Origin: Vanilla planifolia
Taxonomy: Eukaryota; Streptophyta; Magnoliopsida; Asparagales; Orchidaceae
Direction: 5' to 3'
DNA: 64,000 bases
Assembly (NCBI GenBank): GCA_023846275.1
Contig: CM043868.1
Span: 14,789,755-14,853,754 of the forward strand
The notes under the pieces were generated by a model that saw only the letters and a list, made by a program, of their open reading frames with translations, did no database searches and was not told where the DNA came from. The translations under genes and the position numbers were made by a program. Of this stretch, positions 24,879 through 36,061 are shown in pieces (the stretch's first letter is position 1; each line of letters opens with the position of its first letter).

Positions 24879-27800
24879 GTATGCACCGACTGATTTGAAA
24901 TTTCATCTTGTAATTAATATAATCATTTTTATATTTATTCATAATTTAAAGAAGTTCTAGATGAAAAAGTACTGCTTAGAATTGATAATAAATAAATTAG
25001 TTAAAACAATGAAGAGTAAAAAGCTATGACAAACGCATGCCGTTGAACGCCTTTTCTTGACAGAATTTTGTTTGAAGTATTTATTTCCAAACTTTTTTGT
25101 GGAACTTTATGTTACCAAATTCATAAATTAAATAAAAAATTGTAATTGGCCGATTTAACTAGTTAGAAGCACGTTTCGCTGCTTGGATTTGGTAACTTAA
25201 TTTCAAATTGAAATAGAGAAAAAAAGGTACATCCACCCATGGTAGAATGTTGAAGTAATGTTGTGTTTGGAACAAGTCAAAATTTGAAAAAAATTATACT
25301 GAAATTGCTAATTAATGTGTAAAAATATATAATTTATTAAAATTACTTTATATTTAAATTTCTCCATTGAAATGTTAATGATTAACCTAATTTTTCATCA
25401 TTATATGGAATATTTAGTTTTAAATAGACATTAAAATTTCCAATTTGTCCTTAAATTTTATCTAAGATTGAGGTAATATTTGAGTTTTTATAATATTATT
25501 TCAAATAATAATGGAAGAGGAGCCAATAGAAAAAGAGGAAAGATATCTATTATCCTTTTTTTTGGGAGGTTTTGATAAAAGTTACAATTCAAGTAGGGGT
25601 TAATCTTAAGTTTATAAATTATCTCAAAAAGATGCTTCTAGTTTATAAATAGCATCTTATAGTTTTAATATTATTTTATTATAGAACATCTTTTTATTTT
25701 ATTTATTATTATTTACATGATAAATTACTTTTATCATTGCATAAAATAAAAATTATATTAATTGTTAAATTACTCGATAGTACTCAAATTAAATTTGATA
25801 GGAATGTGAATGGGGTCATTGAAATATTTAAAAAAGGAATTTCTATTGAATTGATTGGACCTTTTTTTTTTTGTAGAATTTGATATTATTATAAGTATTA
25901 ATTGACTCTATGAATGTTTTTGTGTTATTGATTCTTGCATGATATTTTATTTGATGATAATAAATCTTAAATATATTTAATAAATTTATTAAAATAAATT
26001 TTTAAATTTTAGATAGCTTGTAGATATGTTTATAAGAGAATTTGAATAAGTTAAGTGAAGGTGAAATCATATGAACATCTTTGTTAGAGTAGTAAGTTAT
26101 TAAAAGATATGTTTTGAATATAATTTTAAGTATTTTACTTAGAATATTAAGTTTAATTGAAATCATTATTATAAATCATAAAAATTAAATTTTATTTAAA
26201 TTAATTATCTTAGAAAAATTCTAGAGTTAAGTAATGATCATCTTATTGATCTTAATCATTTTGTTGAAAATCTTTATCATAAATTTATTATAAAAATATA
26301 TTATGGTAATATTAAATAATTAATAAAAATAATGATATTGTTAATAATAAGTAAAATAAAAATAAAATGAATAAATAAAAATTTATTTATTTATTGCTTA
26401 TACACATTTTACCCAATAGATCAAAAGGGTATTTCCTAAACATGGTTGTTTGTAGTTATTAGGTTGGGAACGTAAGTCCCAAATTGGTTTGTTAGTTTGG
26501 GTAAGGTTATAGCTTCAAACATGTCTTATAAGGTTGTTGGATCATGTTATTACTCTTGTATCCATATGTTAAGTACATAATACATGTCTGGTATCATGGG
26601 AGGTTAACTCTTGAGCAAATCAGGTGGTAGTCAATCCTAAATAAGCTTATTAGAAAGTGTAGCCAAACTATTTTAAAGTTGTAAGGATTCTTCATATGTA
26701 ACGTGGGATAAAACGCGCAGAGTAACCATGTGGTTAACTTTTGAATTATGAGAGTAATTATTGTCCTCAGGTTGCCTAATTTTGAAATTGAATGATTCTG
26801 ATTTCATTTGTCTTTTTATAATGCTTAATTATATTCCTTCATTCGATCACTCCCATGATCTATGTTTTATCCATGCGTAAGATCTAAATCCAACAATTAG
26901 ATCACGATTCAGATCTAATGGTCTATATCAAATCTAATTTTTAAACTTCAATTAAATCGCATTCGTTCGATCGCACAATTTTTGTGATCAAATGGTTTTA
27001 GATGCTTCTGATCATCTGGTTTCTATGCAATGACTCTTTTAGATGTTATTAAGAGATATTAGAATATTTGATTTAAATAATATTTTTTTAATTAAAAAAA
27101 AAATATTGGTGGAATAATAATGTCTAGTTTGATTATTTGTTAAGTATTTTTAGTCATTAAAAGATAATTATAAATAGAAGACTTTTAGATCAAAATTTAT
27201 TGATAAATTTTTATATAATTTAAAGAAAACTTTTCAAATCACTACATTCAAACCACTAGCAATTTGTGCTCAATATCACTTCTATGCATTGTGTTTAGTT
27301 ATCAATCTTTTAAAATCTTTTTTTTTTCAAATTAGTTATCAATTTTCTTTATTCTTAGTTGATTAAACTAAAATACTTGTCTCATTAATCATTTTATCAA
27401 ACATTAGATTTTGTTTATATTAATTCTGATTTTGTCGTCGAATATTTTTATTCTATTGTTATTTTATTTCGTTATAAAGTCCTAGTATGTTCTTTTTGTT
27501 TTGTTGTTACAAGAGTTTGGTATACCCATTTTTTTTTGTAAAACAACTTATGAGTATTTTGTTACTGCTAAGTGTGAACATAAGTTTGATTAAATAAAAG
27601 TAACATATTTTAAATTAAAATTAAATTTTGTATAAATTTTTTTTTATTAAAAATTAATTTTAAATTATGTTTTTAAATATTTGTGTAAGAAATATAATTT
27701 TTTATTCTTGATAATTCACTCCACATCTCTTGTAGAACTATACTTCAAATGTAAAGTTAAGATTAATTGTATGAAAAATATGAAAAAAAAATAAGAATTA

Positions 27801-29067
27801 TGCAAGAGAAGAAATAGTGTATTATGGTAAAGAAAGAATAATTTCATTTATATCTATATTAGAAGTGTTTAAGAAACTAGTTAAAAGAAGAGAAGGATTT
27901 TTATTATATATAAAAGTGTTAAATTGAAAGTTTGAATATAAAAAAAACACATTTATGGTTTATGAATAAATAGATAGATTCTTTCAAAAATTATTAGAAC
28001 TTTATTGAGATTAAGAAATATAATTTGAAATTTAATTAATATTAGAGATAAAATTGATAAAAAAAAGTTTTATATAAAATGGCATAATATAACTAAAAAA
28101 AGTGGAGGTGTAAATTCAAGTTTTGTTAGACAAATGTTTTATTCATCTTAATGTGTTTCTATAATGGGCACTTATTTTATCTGTGAAAACAAAAAAATAA
28201 TTTACAAATTTATATTGATTATAAAGAGTTGAATAATATTTTTTTAAATTGATGATTTATTTGATCAACTCTAAGGAGTAACAACCTTCTTAAAAATCAA
28301 CTTGAGATTGAGATCAAAAAATAAAAAACTATCAAACTATTTTTCTAATGAGAATAAACATTTTGAATTCTTGATGATATTTTTGGTCTTAACTAATACA
28401 CTTATTGTGTTTATAGATCTCATAAATAGAGTAACTTAAAATGATCTAAATTAGTTTTTTTAATTTTCATTAATGATACCTTTTTGAAGGAAGTTTTCAA
28501 ACTCTAAAGTAAAAATTGACAATAACTTTAATTCTTAATCTACTTGAAAGAAGTAAAATATATTGACTTTTTAGTGATGTGTTATATCATGGACTAGGTT
28601 ATGTTTTAGTATAAAATGAAAAAATAATAACTTATAATCAATTAATGTTATTGCTTTAAAAAGTTAAAGACATTATTTATATCACGTTTTTAAGGACCAT
28701 TAACTTTAAAATATATTCACTTTAAAAAAATGAAGGCAAAAATATAGCTAGTATATGATGATGATTATGCTTTAAATATCATGCATCATATTGGTAAAGT
28801 TAATTTTAGAATTAATCGTCTAAATAGGAAAGCAAATATTAATCTATTATTAATCCATACTCATGAACAACATATTTTCTTTGAAATCAACAAATGTTTA
28901 TTGGAATGAGAAATATATTAAAATGTGTTTTTATTACTTCAACAATCAATAAACCTAAATATTTGTATTTCATCAAAGAATATTAACAAGATAGGAATTA
29001 TATAAGTTAATTTAGAAACCTAAAAGAAGAGTTTTTGCTTTTGCTTTAGATAATAAAAACTTTATTG
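24879..29067. other. Gene-free AT-rich DNA
   Basis: Extremely AT-rich with homopolymer runs and no supported coding sequence. Around 26.4-26.95 kb composition is more balanced and reads like the remnant of an LTR or other noncoding repeat (GGTTGGGAACGTAAGTCCC and neighbouring phrases), but no ends were found. If the exon at 24830-24878 is real, this may be intron. Confidence 0.45.
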
Positions 29068-29072
29068 ATTTT
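29068..29072. repeat. Target-site duplication, left copy
   Basis: ATTTT directly precedes the TG of the 5' LTR and is repeated directly after the CA of the 3' LTR (37784-37788). Five bases is the normal duplication length for Ty1/copia integrase. Confidence 0.85.
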
Positions 29073-30931
29073 TGTTACACCCTTGTGTTTGATGAGTCAA
29101 GCATAAATGTGTATATTTTATTTGGGCTTAATTTTAAGTAAAATTGTTACTAATTAATTAAATCAAGTCATGTATTTTAGATGTCTAAAATAATGATCTC
29201 TAAGGGCCTTGAGGTCATGGTATACTTCAAGGAAATTTGAGACATGCACAAGATTTTTTATAATTGAATTTCTTTTTATTTCTCTTGAATTTGATATGTC
29301 CAAACTTTGAGATTATGAGGCACACTAGTAGTATTAACATTTAAAAATATTATAAAGTTATTTAATACTAAATTTTGATTTTTGGGCCAAGCATATTTGA
29401 CAAAATGTATAGACATTGGTATTTGATTTTTTAATATTGCTTTGGAATTGTTTTTCATGAATTTCTTTTCATAGCTATTTAAATAACTTATAATACTATA
29501 AGAATATAAAATTATCTTTATACACTTATATTCAATTTTTTGGCACAAAAATTCGTCAAAAATACCCTAAAACAGCTGAAGTCTCGGGAAAATGCACTGT
29601 AGCAATGGGCGGGTCGACCCGGCGCGAAAACAGCCCGTCCAAGTCTTTTAGAAATTAAAAATTTAATTTAAAAATAAAAATTTGGTTGACCCGAGAAGGC
29701 CGAGCCAAGCCCGTCCAAAGCCCGTCGAGAGGAGCTCGGCTAGCGCTGGTCAACGGTCAAATCAACAGTGCCTAGCTAAGCCAAGCCCGCCCAAAGCCCG
29801 CCGAGAGGAGCTCGGCTAGGTCAAACTGCAGCGCGGTCAACAATCAATGAACAATGCTTGGCTAAGTCAACCCGAACCAGGTGATCAAGTCCTGGTCAAG
29901 AAAGGGGGGAGCCAACCCCAAAGAGGCTCGCAATGTAAATAGGGTGGATTTCTTATATAGCGCTCCAACAGTTCCGCATACGCAATGTGGGACTAAAAAT
30001 CCCAGTTTCAGCCTTCGCGGGATCCAATGGCTCAGATCAAGCCCGCCCGGATCCAATGCACAGGATTCATCCCGTAAGATTTAATCCATGTCGTTCGATT
30101 ACGCGCCCGGATCCAACGCACAGGATTCATCCCGTAAGATTTAATTCGTGCCGTTCGATTACGCGCCTGGATCCAATGCTCTGGATTAAGCCCGAATGGT
30201 AAAATGCGTAAATCAATCTGCGCCGTTCGTTTTTGGGCCCGGATCGGACGGTGGCTGCTTTCCGTCCCTTGCCCAAACGGCTAATTAATTTTTGGAGCCG
30301 TTGGGGCTGTTTTTAGAGCTCAAATTTGAGCTCTATAAATAGGAAAAATTGATGTATTTTTCAGTTTAACCTTTGCTAAATTTTCCAAAGATTTCAGATC
30401 TCAAAATTCGAGCACTCAAGCAAAAACGGTGCATCCAAGCTCAAAAAGAAAAGCGGCAAGAAGGCTATTGGAATTAGAGGTTTTTCAATTATTTCTCAAT
30501 TTCTATCCCTCTAATTTGTCGATTGTGTGTGCCTCCTCTTTTCTCCTATTTCTCTTAAGTTATTTGCCAATCGTTGTATTTTTCGTTTTGGGGCAAGGGC
30601 ATCCCGGCAGTAGTGCTAAAGCCCCGGGTTTGAGTTGAGCCCGGTAAAAACTCAAGTAGGTTTGGGATTAGCCGTAGTAAAAATCCCAAGTAGGTTTGAG
30701 GTGAACCGTACGAAAAACCTCACTTGTAATCGGTGCATTTAGTGGATTTTTCCCAACACCGGTTGGGGGTGGACGTAGACTCGGTTTTGAGTCGAACCAC
30801 TTAAAAATTTGTGTGTTCAACTCTCTTTACTCTTGCTTAAAGGTTTTTAAGTTTAATTTCGAAATTCATAAAATTTTAAATACATAATTCACCCCCCCTC
30901 TTGTGGGATTTCCTTAGCACGAAACACTTCA
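29073..30931 (+). repeat. 5' LTR of the copia element
   Basis: Begins TGTTACACCC and ends ACACTTCA. The left third is AT-rich (U3), the middle (about 29590-30260) is GC- and CpG-rich and contains two internal tandem repeats, a 76-bp unit from 29703 and an exact 60-bp period at 30061-30180. A TATA box TATAAATA lies at 30334-30341, preceded without gap by an 18-bp palindrome (30316-30333). It is 137 bp longer than the 3' LTR because each internal repeat has an extra unit. Confidence 0.97.
30316..30341 (+). promoter_or_regulatory. LTR core promoter: palindrome plus TATA box
   Basis: GAGCTCAAATTTGAGCTC (30316-30333) is a perfect 18-bp palindrome abutting TATAAATA. The same arrangement is unchanged in the 3' LTR at 37168-37193. 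Transcription of the element presumably starts about 30 bases further on. Confidence 0.7.
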
Positions 30932-30933
30932 AT

Positions 30934-30945
30934 TGGTATCAGAGC
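30934..30945 (+). other. Primer-binding site (initiator tRNA-Met)
   Basis: TGGTATCAGAGC, two bases after the 5' LTR end, is the standard plant copia sequence complementary to the 3' end of initiator methionine tRNA, which primes minus-strand DNA synthesis. Confidence 0.95.
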
Positions 30946-31044
30946 AAGGAACCCCAAATTACGTGAGTAACATCACGTGGGAGATCCTCTTGTGCTAAGT
31001 GAAGGCTTTCTCACAATTCTTGTTTTTTTTGTTTGTGATTTTGT

Positions 31045-32622
31045 ATGGCTTCCTCTTTGATCGAAATGAATGCAACTTTATGTGAAGATTTTTCTTCAAA
31101 TCGGCCTCCATTATTTAAAGGAGAATTTTACTTATATTGGAAAAATTGTTTTAGAATTTTCATTCAATCTATTGATTTAGAATTATGGGAAGTTATGACT
31201 ATGCATTGTAAACTTTCTAGAAATTCTTCTACTAATGAAGTTAAAGCCTTTAGTGAACTTAATGTTGAGCACAAAAGATTGGCTCAATTAAATGCTAGGG
31301 CATTGAATTTTCTTCATTGTGGAATTTCACCTAGTGAGTTTACACAAATTATGAATTTATATACGACATTTGAGGTGTGGAAGAAACTTGAAGTAACTTA
31401 TGAGGGCACCTCACAAGTGAAAGAGACAAAAATTAACATCCTCACCCATGATTATGAACTCTTTAGAATGAATCCTAATGAAAGTATTAAGAGTATGTTT
31501 TTGAGATTTAATGATATTACAAATGGATTGACAAACCTTAGGAGGGCATTCTCAAATGGTGATCTTGTGAGGAAAATTTTGAGAATCCTTCCAAAGGAAT
31601 TTGATCCACTTGCAACGGCTATTAAAGCCGCTAAAGATCTTAGCAAACTTTCATTGGAAGAACTCCTTGGGGAACTTCTTACCGCTGAAATAGAAATGTC
31701 AAGGAGACTTACAGAAGAGGCGTCTACAAGCAAGTTAAAGTATGAAAGAAGAAAGGAAGAACCAATGGCTTTCAAAGCCACCAAAAGCAATTCGGATTCC
31801 ACTTCCACCTCCTCCACGGATTTAGAGGATGAGGTAAGCTTCCATGTTAATGGTTTAGCTAAAAATTTGGCAAAGAGCTTTCTTAATAGGAAATGGAAGA
31901 AGAAAAGCAATAAAGAGAGGAAGAGGCCACCAACTTGTTTTGAGTGTGGTCAAACCGGTCATATTAAACCAGAATGTCCAAAACTCAAAGACAAGCATAT
32001 GAAAGAGGAGGAAAAGAAGAAGAAGAAGAGCTTGAAGAAAAAGAAAGCATTTCAAGCTACATGGAGTGCCTCCGAAGATTCAGACATTTCAAGCTCAAGT
32101 AGAGGAGAAGAAGGAATGATTTGTTTTATGGCAAACGAGACATCCTTAACATCTTCAAGTGAAGAAGAAGAAGAAAATGAGGTAAGCTCTTGGACAAGAG
32201 ATACTCTTGAAAATAATTACATTGAAATTATGAATGCATTAACTTCATTAATGAGTGCACATAAAAAATTAAAAAAGAGTTACAAAGAAAAGGTTGAATT
32301 GCTTGATTTTGTCATGAAAGAAGATGAAAAGAAAAGATTAGAAAATCAACATATATTTGATGAAAAGGCATCTCTTATTATTGAAAATACTTCTTTGAAG
32401 CATGATATTTCAGTCTTAAAAGAAAAAATACAATCTTTTGAGCATGCTAGAGTAAATAAAAATACACATGTTTCAAATGCTTATTATCATTCACATGCTT
32501 TCAATTTCAAGAAACCTAGATATTTGAGCATGCCTAGGCCATCAAACATTGTTTGTTTTTATTGTTGTAAACCTGGACATACTATGAAAGATTGCTTCTT
32601 TAAAAGAAATATGTATACATAA
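31045..32622 (+). CDS. gag: Copia gag (nucleocapsid region)
   Basis: A 525-residue open frame starting at the first ATG after the primer-binding site. The N-terminal half is the UBN2/retrotransposon gag fold (FKGEFYLYWKNCFRIFI, then LNFLHCGISPSEF and VWKKLEVTYEG). A first CCHC zinc knuckle lies at residues 298-311 (CFECGQTGHIKPEC), followed by a Lys-rich stretch, an acidic Ser/Glu region, a Glu/Lys-rich probably coiled-coil segment (about 390-480), and a second knuckle at 504-517 (CFYCCKPGHTMKDC). The frame ends in TAA at 32620-32622; downstream codons in the same frame still read like the gag-protease linker, so this stop may be secondary. It is the longest intact frame of the element and could still make a Gag-like protein. 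Confidence 0.9.
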   Translation: MASSLIEMNATLCEDFSSNRPPLFKGEFYLYWKNCFRIFIQSIDLELWEVMTMHCKLSRNSSTNEVKAFSELNVEHKRLAQLNARALNFLHCGISPSEFTQIMNLYTTFEVWKKLEVTYEGTSQVKETKINILTHDYELFRMNPNESIKSMFLRFNDITNGLTNLRRAFSNGDLVRKILRILPKEFDPLATAIKAAKDLSKLSLEELLGELLTAEIEMSRRLTEEASTSKLKYERRKEEPMAFKATKSNSDSTSTSSTDLEDEVSFHVNGLAKNLAKSFLNRKWKKKSNKERKRPPTCFECGQTGHIKPECPKLKDKHMKEEEKKKKKSLKKKKAFQATWSASEDSDISSSSRGEEGMICFMANETSLTSSSEEEEENEVSSWTRDTLENNYIEIMNALTSLMSAHKKLKKSYKEKVELLDFVMKEDEKKRLENQHIFDEKASLIIENTSLKHDISVLKEKIQSFEHARVNKNTHVSNAYYHSHAFNFKKPRYLSMPRPSNIVCFYCCKPGHTMKDCFFKRNMYT

Positions 32623-33267
32623 ACACAAAATGTTAGATGGATTGTTAAAAAGGAGAACATGCAAGTACCATTTAGGGTTCAACCCAAGTTTTCTTGGGTT
32701 CCTAAGAGCATGACTTAGAAGACTAGAAGAAAATGTCTCCAAAATATTTGAAAACATTCTAGGATAGGTTTAGGATATTTAGAAAACTCAAATTGATGAT
32801 TTCATTTAGTGGTATACTTTCTAATTTAAATTTTACACCTTATACAGTCAAAACCAAGGAGAAAATCGAAATCCACATCTTGGGTATTGGATAGTGGATG
32901 CTCAAGACACATGACTGGAGACAAAAGTAAATTCAAATCATTGAGATCGGGTCCAAATAGGAAGGTGACCCTAGGAGACAACACAAAGAAAAGAATAATT
33001 AGAATTGGAGATGTAGGTAAGACAAACTTTACCCTTTCAAATGTATTTTTAGTAGAAGGCTTAGAATTTAATTTGATTAGTATTAGTCAACTTTGTGATA
33101 ATGGATTTGATATTGTTTTTAATACAAAAGCTTGCAAAATCATAAAAAATAATGTTGAACTACTTATAGGTAAAAGAAAATGTGATACATATGTAATTAG
33201 TTTTGAACAACTAGAAGCTAGTGGTTTGGAATGCATAGTGACCCAATCTAATGAGAATTCATTATGA
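32623..33267 (+). pseudogene. Copia protease region of pol
   Basis: In the same frame as gag. After a linker with several stops, an open stretch carries the aspartic protease motif WVLDSGCSRHMTG (from 32881; catalytic D in DSG) and the C-terminal part with NVFLVEGLEFNLISISQL. The frame ends at TGA 33265-33267, exactly where the conserved tryptophan of the GAG-pre-integrase motif (LWHRRLGH) is expected; translation would resume with HRRLGHVG. The simplest reading is a TGG codon changed to TGA. Confidence 0.85.
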
Positions 33268-34252
33268 CATAGAAGATTAGGCCATGTGGGATACTCCACC
33301 TTGAAGAAGATTACAAAATTAGATGTAGTTAGAGGTCTTCCAAAACCAAGCAAGTCAAATTGGGAGTTGTGTGAATCTTGCCAAAAAAGAAAACAAATCC
33401 TCTCTCAAATCTCAAAATGAATTAACAACTAGTAGACCTTTAGAAAAAATCTACTTAGACCTTTTTGGACCAATACAACCTTTGAGTTTAGGAGGAAAAC
33501 AATACGAATTTGTCATAGTTGTTGATTTTTCTAGATATACTTGGTTGATTTTTCTTAGACATAAAAATGAAGCCTTTGAGAACTTTGAAGATTTGATTAG
33601 AGAGTTAGAAAGACAACATAGTCTAAAATTAATTTGTATGCAAAGTGATAATGGGAGTGAATTTAAGAATGAATATTTTAGTGAGTTTTGTAAAGAGAAA
33701 GGAATCAAACATCAATTCACATGCCCATATACACCACAACAGAATGGCATTGTAGAAAGAAAGAATAGAACATTAGTTGAGATGGGTAGAACCATGTTAG
33801 CCGAATATAACTTACCCAAATATTTTTGGACCAAAGCTATTAGCACAACGTGTTACATCATAAATAGGGTTAATTTGAGACCAAAGTTGAAGAAAACTCC
33901 TTATAAATTGCTAAGGAAGAAGAAACCAAATCTTAGTTATTTTCATGTTTTTGGTTGTAAGTGCACTATTCTTAAAAATGAGAGAGCAAACTTAGGAAAG
34001 TTTGATGAGAAGGCAAGTGTAGGAATCTTTTTAGGGTATTCGTCAATTAGAAAAGCATATAGAGTTTTTAATCAAGAATCACATAAAATAGAAGAAACAA
34101 TGCATGTTGTGTTTGATGAGATAATTCAACTAGTTAGTGAAAAACATTTAGAAGATGAAATAGAATTAGTAAAGAATCTAGATTTAGATAAAGAAAAAAT
34201 AGAAAATCTAGAAATAGAAAGAGAAAAAGAAAATAATTTATCTAAAGGATAG
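33268..34252 (+). pseudogene. Copia integrase region of pol
   Basis: It starts with the zinc-binding HRRLGHVG...CESC of the pre-integrase domain, then a one-base shift within an A-rich run near 33385-33395 changes frame. The core domain follows with the D,D-35-E triad visible: D in VDFSRYTW, D in MQSDNGSEF and E in NGIVERKNRTL. The C-terminal part has VFGCKCTILKN and FLGYSS. The frame stops at TAG 34250-34252 before [14 protein letters not shown], where copia proteins usually carry tryptophan. Confidence 0.88.
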
Positions 34253-35251
34253 AAATTTACAACCTCACATCCAAATGATTTGATTATAGGAGATGTGAAC
34301 CAAGGAGTGAAGACTAGAGCTTCAATTAGAGATATAGATTATAGTGTCTTTGTGTCATTTTTTGAACCCAGTTCTATAGAAGAAGCCCTTGCAGATGATT
34401 ATTGGGTTCAAGCTATGAATGAAGAGTTAGACCAATTTGAAAGAAATCAAGTTTGGGAATTAGTACCAAGACCTAGTGATCAACAATTAATTGGTACTAG
34501 ATGGGTCTATAAAAATAAATTAGATGAAAATGGTGTAATAATTAGGAATAAGGCTAGACTTGTTGCTAAGGGATATAGTCAAATAGAAGGTATTGATTTT
34601 GAGGATTCATTTGCACCTGTAGCTAGGTTAGAAGCAATTAGATTACTTCTAGCATATTCATGTTATAAAAACTTTAGGTTGTTTCAAATGGATGTAAAAA
34701 GTACTTTCTTGAATGGGATAATAGAAGATGTGTTTGTAGAACAACCCCCAGGTTTTGAGGATCAAGCACAAAGTAATTATGTTTATAAGCTTAAGAAAGC
34801 TCTTTACGGCCTTAAGCAAGCTCCACGTGCATGGTACCATAGGTTGAGCAACTATCTAGTAGATAGTGGCTTTAGAAAAGGTAAATCAGATACTACATTA
34901 TTTCTAAAGTCATTAGGAGATGATTTATTAATTGTTCAAATTTATGTTGATGATATTATTTTTGGTAGCACAAAAGAAGAAATGTGTAGAGAATTTGGAG
35001 ATCTTATGACTAAGGAATTTGAAATGAGTATGATGGGTGAGCTAAATTTCTTCTTAGGGCTATAAATAAAACAACTAAAAGATGGTATTTTCATTTCTCA
35101 AACAAAATACTTGAAAGAAATATTTAAAAAATATGGCTATGAGAATATGAAAATTAGGAAAATTCCCATGAACCAATCCATTCATTTAGATCTAGATGAA
35201 TAAGGGAAAACAATAGATAAAAAATTTTATAGAGGACTTATAGGATCTTTA
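34253..35251 (+). pseudogene. Copia reverse transcriptase region of pol
   Basis: Same frame as the integrase core. It holds the N-terminal fingers ([15 protein letters not shown], then GTRWVYKNK and [16 protein letters not shown]), the palm motif [26 protein letters not shown] and the catalytic YVDDIIFG, with both aspartates kept. TAA at 35063-35065 follows FFLGL, and a second TAA lies at 35201-35203; glutamine is commonly seen at both sites in related elements. The frame continues on both sides, so each is a point lesion. Confidence 0.9.
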
Positions 35252-35890
35252 TTGTACCTTACAGCTAGTAGACCTGACATTCTATTTAGTGTTGGATTAT
35301 GTGCTAGGTTCCAAGCAAACCCAAAGGAAAGTCATTTGAAAGCTGTTAAAGCAATTTTCAAATATTTGAAGGGAACCATGACACTAGGATTATGGTATCC
35401 TAGAAATGAACTCTCTTGTGAGCTTGTTGGCTATACAGATTCAGATTTTGGAGGATCTAGAGTGGATAGGAAGAGCACATCAGGAACATGTCAATTTTTA
35501 GGACATTGTCTTGTTTCATGGTCAAGCAAAAAACAAAATTGTATAGCCTTGTCAACAACAGAAGCTGAATATGTTGCAGTTGGAAGTTGTGTTGCTCAAG
35601 TACTATGGTTAAGACAACAACTTCAAGACTATGGTTTAGAAGTCACACATATACCTATTAGAATTGACAATACTAGTGCATTAGCATTAGCTAAAAATCA
35701 AGTTCATCATTCTAGGACCAAGCACATAGATATTAGATATCACTTTATTAGAGACCAAGTAGCCAAAGGATTAGTAGAATTAGAGTATGTTCCTACTAAG
35801 CTTGAATTGGCTGACATTTTTACCAAACCCTTACCATCAGAGCAATTTCAAACATTGAGAGAACAATTAGGAATTTTAGACATTGCTTAA
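35252..35890 (+). pseudogene. Copia RNase H region of pol
   Basis: A continuous 212-codon stretch with YLTASRPDI, the RNase H motifs YTDSDFGG, STTEAEYVA and IDNTSALALA, then TKHIDIRYHFIRD and LADIFTKPLP, the classical end of copia Pol. The catalytic D, E and D positions are present. The natural stop is TAA at 35888-35890. It is labelled a pseudogene because the upstream frame is broken, although this part itself is intact. Confidence 0.92.
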
Positions 35891-36061
35891 GGTTCACTCC
35901 CTTTTGATAGTGTCAAAGGGGGAGAATAGTTAGAAGTGAGGGGGAGCATCAAAATATGCATCAAGATAGGGGGAGCATATTTTTTCTCCCTATGAATTGT
36001 ATTTTAAACACTTATTTTTATTTAAAACATTTATTTCTTACCATCATCAAAAGGGAGAGAT
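35891..36061 (+). other. Copia 3' untranslated segment with polypurine tract
   Basis: A short noncoding segment between RNase H and the 3' LTR. It contains repeated GGGGGAG phrases and ends with the polypurine tract AAAAGGGAGAGA (36049-36060), one base before the LTR, which primes plus-strand DNA synthesis. There is no room for an envelope-like gene. Confidence 0.9.

Noticed and set aside
30429-30638. Possible small protein encoded in the copia LTR and repeated at 37281-37490
   Set aside because: Its presence in both LTRs follows from LTR duplication; it overlaps the transcribed leader and has no known counterpart.
32887-33267. Independent gene for the protease segment
   Set aside because: It shares frame with gag, starts at a TTG inside the WVLDSG motif and is simply a pol fragment between stops.
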